Shown here: positions 60,128-64,000 of the stretch, one piece after another
How the letters are laid out: every line of letters begins with the position of its first letter
Numbering within the stretch: the first letter of the stretch is position 1
Origin: Silene conica
Lineage: Eukaryota > Streptophyta > Magnoliopsida > Caryophyllales > Caryophyllaceae
DNA length: 64,000 nt
Assembly: GCA_029255685.2 (NCBI GenBank)
Contig: CM055315.2
Span: forward strand, 49,191,305-49,255,304
Reading direction: 5' to 3'
Position numbers and translations under genes: made by a program
The notes under the pieces: generated by a model
Told to the model about the DNA's origin: nothing
The model's input: only the letters and a program-made list of their open reading frames with translations
The model's database searches: none

Positions 60128-63100
60128 TGTAACACCCCCATTTATTTAAGAGCCTTTAGCAAGACATTCTCAAATAAATAGAGTTGTTACCATCTCAGAA
60201 TGTCCGAGGTAGTGAATAACAAAGTAAACAAACCAAAGTACTTTATATAAAAACTGATTAAATTTAAACTTTTGCTATTACAACTATTACGCAAAGAATA
60301 AAAGTACAACTGATAGCCTCTAAGTATGTGATCTAATTCTAAGTAGGTCCAAGCCATGTCTCACTCCTTGCCCAAGCTCCTAGTCCGTTAGTCTCTGACC
60401 TGTAGAATCTACTCCCCATTCCGGATCATCGTAGGTGTACACGAATACACTGTCAACCTCGCGGTTGAGTAGGATAACACAATAATAATAATGCAACAAA
60501 TATGATATGCAAATGCCATGATATGCTCGAGCTCAATCACAATCTCAATCTCAAACCCGTAACACCCAGCCATACCGAACCTCCCGGCAGACTATAATCG
60601 GCCGTCGCCGAACACCAGCTCAATAGCTGATAAGACACCAGGCCTGGTCTGCAGAACCACCCTGGGCTTTATATCAGAATAATATCTGATCCATATCTTT
60701 CTCAGTAACCAATGCATATGCCATGCTCATGAATGCAACACTAAAATAAATAACCACAAAATACCATGCTCATATAACTCATACTTGCATCCATAATATA
60801 CAAGGCTACATCCATTCATAACACATCACAGAGTAAACATCCATTCATAACACTTCATAGAGTATAGTGTCAGTGTATCCTACCTGGATAGCAATATAAT
60901 CCAATTAGTACTCCGAGCACGTAAAGACAGATATCCTCCACAATACCGTCACCTTGAACAATTAACAAATAGCAATTACCAACCATTCAATTACTATCGA
61001 TAAATAATTACGTTTAATAATTAATATTAAAGCCGTCAAGCTACTAACAAAAGACCAAATATCAAATAGAGTATTATAGCCTGCTCATTGCATAACTACA
61101 ACTACTAAATATTTTCAAGCTCATTAACCGTCTTACTTGTCTCATACGTAGACAAATTATTAATTCACAACTTGGTTAAATATAAATATAAACTCCGTCT
61201 TATGCATGATTATCCGAACATATATAAACGTTAACAAATCAATCTACGCATAACCGTGGTTAATTAAAATAACAACAATTAATTATCAACAAACACTAGT
61301 TAATTAACATAACTTATTAATCAAATATAATGGTATGAACAATTATGATATATTAATTAATCAAACTAATTAAACGAAACAATTAAATAAATATAACAAT
61401 AATACTAAAACCAATTAATTAAAACATAGTCTAAATATAAACAATAATAATAAAACCAATTATACTAATATCATAAACTACCCATAAACTAAATACTAAT
61501 ACTAATTAATTATTAAACTAACTACTACTACTTCATAAACTAAACAACTAACCTAAACTAAGATGCCAACCTGACATAACAACAATAATGCACGACCTAA
61601 CAATCACGACATAACAAAACAACACAACAGTAACCAACGAGCCCAACCCTTTTGCGCATGCCATCTTCATGCCACTACCACCACTAGTCTGGCCACCCAC
61701 GACTACCGCCAATGGTCCCATTTTCTTCCCCGCACCGCCAACCACGCATCCCACATTCTGGTATCCCCTGACGGTCCCCACGACCACCACAAAACGCTGC
61801 CCTAATCCACCTGTACAGAATCCCAAAACTGCGGTTTCGGCGTTCTCGCTCCGGTTGCCACCACCTACTACCGCCATCACAGCCACCGCCATAACCCTCA
61901 ATTACACTACCCTAACGTCAACCCCGAGTCCCCACACGACACACACCCAAATGCCATACATACGACTCACTCATCTTTTATTTTCGCAGACCTGTCATTA
62001 CCACCACCATCTGCCACCCCTAACCACCACTACACCAACACTAGGGTCAACTCATACCCAAAAAAAACGCCGTCAACCCATCCTTCTGCCCCGACAACCA
62101 GCAACCAAAACAAACAAATCGTCTTAAGCATCTATCCGAAAACCCGCAACGAATTACTTATTCTAAATACGGCCACCACCGTGACTGTCCACCCCTCACG
62201 GTCAAAACCCATGCCCTAAGGTGGTCACCTCTGCCCATACAACCACCACTCACTAACCTAGATGCCAAACACTCCCCACAAATGAACTTCAAAACGTGAC
62301 AAGTACGCCTCTCGTTTTTTCCCGTTTCACTATATGTTCTGCACCCAAACACCACCACCACGGTGGTTGTCACGACCAAGGTCAAGGTCATTCATGGTCC
62401 TTGCCCAGCCTAGGGTCTGAGTCAGTTCGGTTGGTAAGGTCGAGTCTCAACGAATACGATGAACAATAAAACAAAGCGATAAAAGAATTAAAACGATAAG
62501 AGCGTTATATAATCGTACCTTGATAAACGATTTTAGAAAAAGACGAGGAAGCTTTAAGACGTAAGAGAAAGGAAGAAGAAGGGGAAAGGAGGAGAGCAAA
62601 CCCAGTTTTGATTGGAGGCAAAGTAACGTAGTTAGGGTTAGAGGTGAAGTGTGTAATTAGGGTTTTAAGAATTAAAACAAAGGAATTTATATGGTAGGTT
62701 ATTTTATGTACAACAATAATAAGAGTGTAAAAAGAAAATAAGGCAATTAAGTTTTTAGCTTATTTAAATTATATAATTTAGTATTAGTAAATACTAATTA
62801 TATTAATTACAAGAATATAAAAAGTAAGGTAGTATTTTGGTCCATATATTATAAATTTAGAATTATTAAAAATGTCAGCAATTACGCCAGAATATATAAA
62901 AACATAGGATTTAAATACAATTAAGACTTAAATAAAAATAGAACTTAAATATAGATGAGAAATAAATGTAAAATAGAAAATATGGTTTAATTATAAATAT
63001 ATTAAAATTAAAGAAATAAGAATGAAATGTCATTTTACAAAATAATCATCAAATATAAATTGATTATGAAATAAGAAATAATCGTAGAAATACTATTTAT

Positions 63101-63208
63101 AAAACAACAACACTTTACGTAAAATACTTCGTAAACATTCCTTTTTAAATACATGTATAAAACATGGTTTGACTGTCGTGGACCAAGGCTAACGTACGGG
63201 GTATTACA
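60128..63208 (-). repeat. Q LTR-E
   Basis: 3081 bp. The outermost 5' LTR of the array. It is of the A/B variant type, with the 14-bp segment and private changes atggtatgaac and tactatttat. I count about six substitutions against LTR-A. Confidence 0.95.

Positions 63209-64000
<792 letters not shown>

Larger units (their letters stand above)
37491..63208 (-). mobile_element. Array Q: tandemly amplified non-coding LTR retrotransposon, five LTRs and four internal regions
   Basis: The order is LTR-A, internal 1, LTR-B, internal 2, LTR-C, internal 3, LTR-D, internal 4, LTR-E, all minus strand, with unit spacing of 5654, 5669, 5664 and 5650 bp. The outer edges carry one 5-bp duplication, tcatc (37486-37490 and 63209-63213), and O's other LTR shows the empty site, so this was one integration followed by expansion, or integration of a multimer. 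Each unit has a tRNA-Met primer site and a polypurine tract; none has Gag or Pol motifs. Units differ by only a handful of substitutions per 5.6 kb, so the array is young. Signals match element O, so both probably used one Tekay/Del-like helper. Confidence 0.93.

Noticed and set aside
37491..63208. Open frames in the Q LTRs on both strands (for example 61548-61901 minus, rich in Gly and Val; 61669-62127 plus, rich in Thr and Pro)
   Set aside because: They recur only because the LTR copies are nearly identical. The two frames overlap on opposite strands, their composition follows a local GGT/ACC-rich sequence, and a 14-bp indel changes the reading at the 3' end without consequence.
37491..63208. 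Reading the array as satellite DNA or a segmental gene duplication
   Set aside because: Each period contains LTR ends, primer site and polypurine tract in the right order, and the outer edges carry a 5-bp target duplication, so it is a retrotransposon array.

Overview
This window is flowering-plant nuclear DNA made almost entirely of nested, largely non-coding transposable elements. The plant assignment rests on LTR retrotransposons primed by plant-type initiator tRNA-Met (TGGTATCAGAGC) and tRNA-Asp (TGGCGCCGTTG) binding sites, a CACTA-type DNA transposon end, a TRIM element and a plant non-LTR reverse transcriptase relic. I see no intact host gene, no rRNA or tRNA gene and no prokaryotic feature. 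A large, repeat-rich eudicot genome (possibly Caryophyllales, only an impression) is plausible.

Left part (1-24.8 kb). A CACTA terminus (to 1390) abuts the end of an old LTR followed by a tRNA-Asp primer site (1391-1690). A frameshifted minus-strand reverse transcriptase pseudogene follows (about 1.7-3.4 kb). A minus-strand Copia-like element, T, starts at 3603 and is split by element R (5713-21305, 5-bp duplication tatta). R is a minus-strand element with a tRNA-Asp primer site and only a gag-like reading frame. R in turn holds a Copia-like element, S (7268-15460, duplication atctt), that keeps gag but no pol, and an intact 552-bp TRIM (18568-19119, duplication cttca) that splits R's gag-like frame. 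T resumes at 21306 and fades out near 23.6 kb. A truncated or solo LTR ends at 24092.

Right part (24.8-64 kb). Element P (minus strand, LTR 24804-27766, internal 27767-31110) is interrupted in its second LTR at 31702 by element O (plus strand, LTRs 31703-34155 and 36890 onward). O's second LTR is itself interrupted by a 25.7-kb tandem array, Q (37491-63208). Q alternates five about 3.07-kb LTRs with four internal regions of exactly 2587 bp each, all on the minus strand, and the whole array is bounded by one 5-bp duplication (tcatc). O's uninterrupted LTR preserves the empty site. The window ends inside an expanded ATT microsatellite of O's second LTR.

How it works together. None of the LTR elements encodes a polymerase here, so each would need enzymes supplied in trans. 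O and Q share a strongly conserved non-coding leader, a conserved block inside the LTR and a repeated hairpin plus polypurine module. These are the likely cis-signals used by a common helper. Diagnostic variants inside Q show that the array grew after insertion by unequal homologous exchange. The most notable item is therefore Q: a tandemly amplified, helper-dependent LTR retrotransposon with its history readable in its variants.
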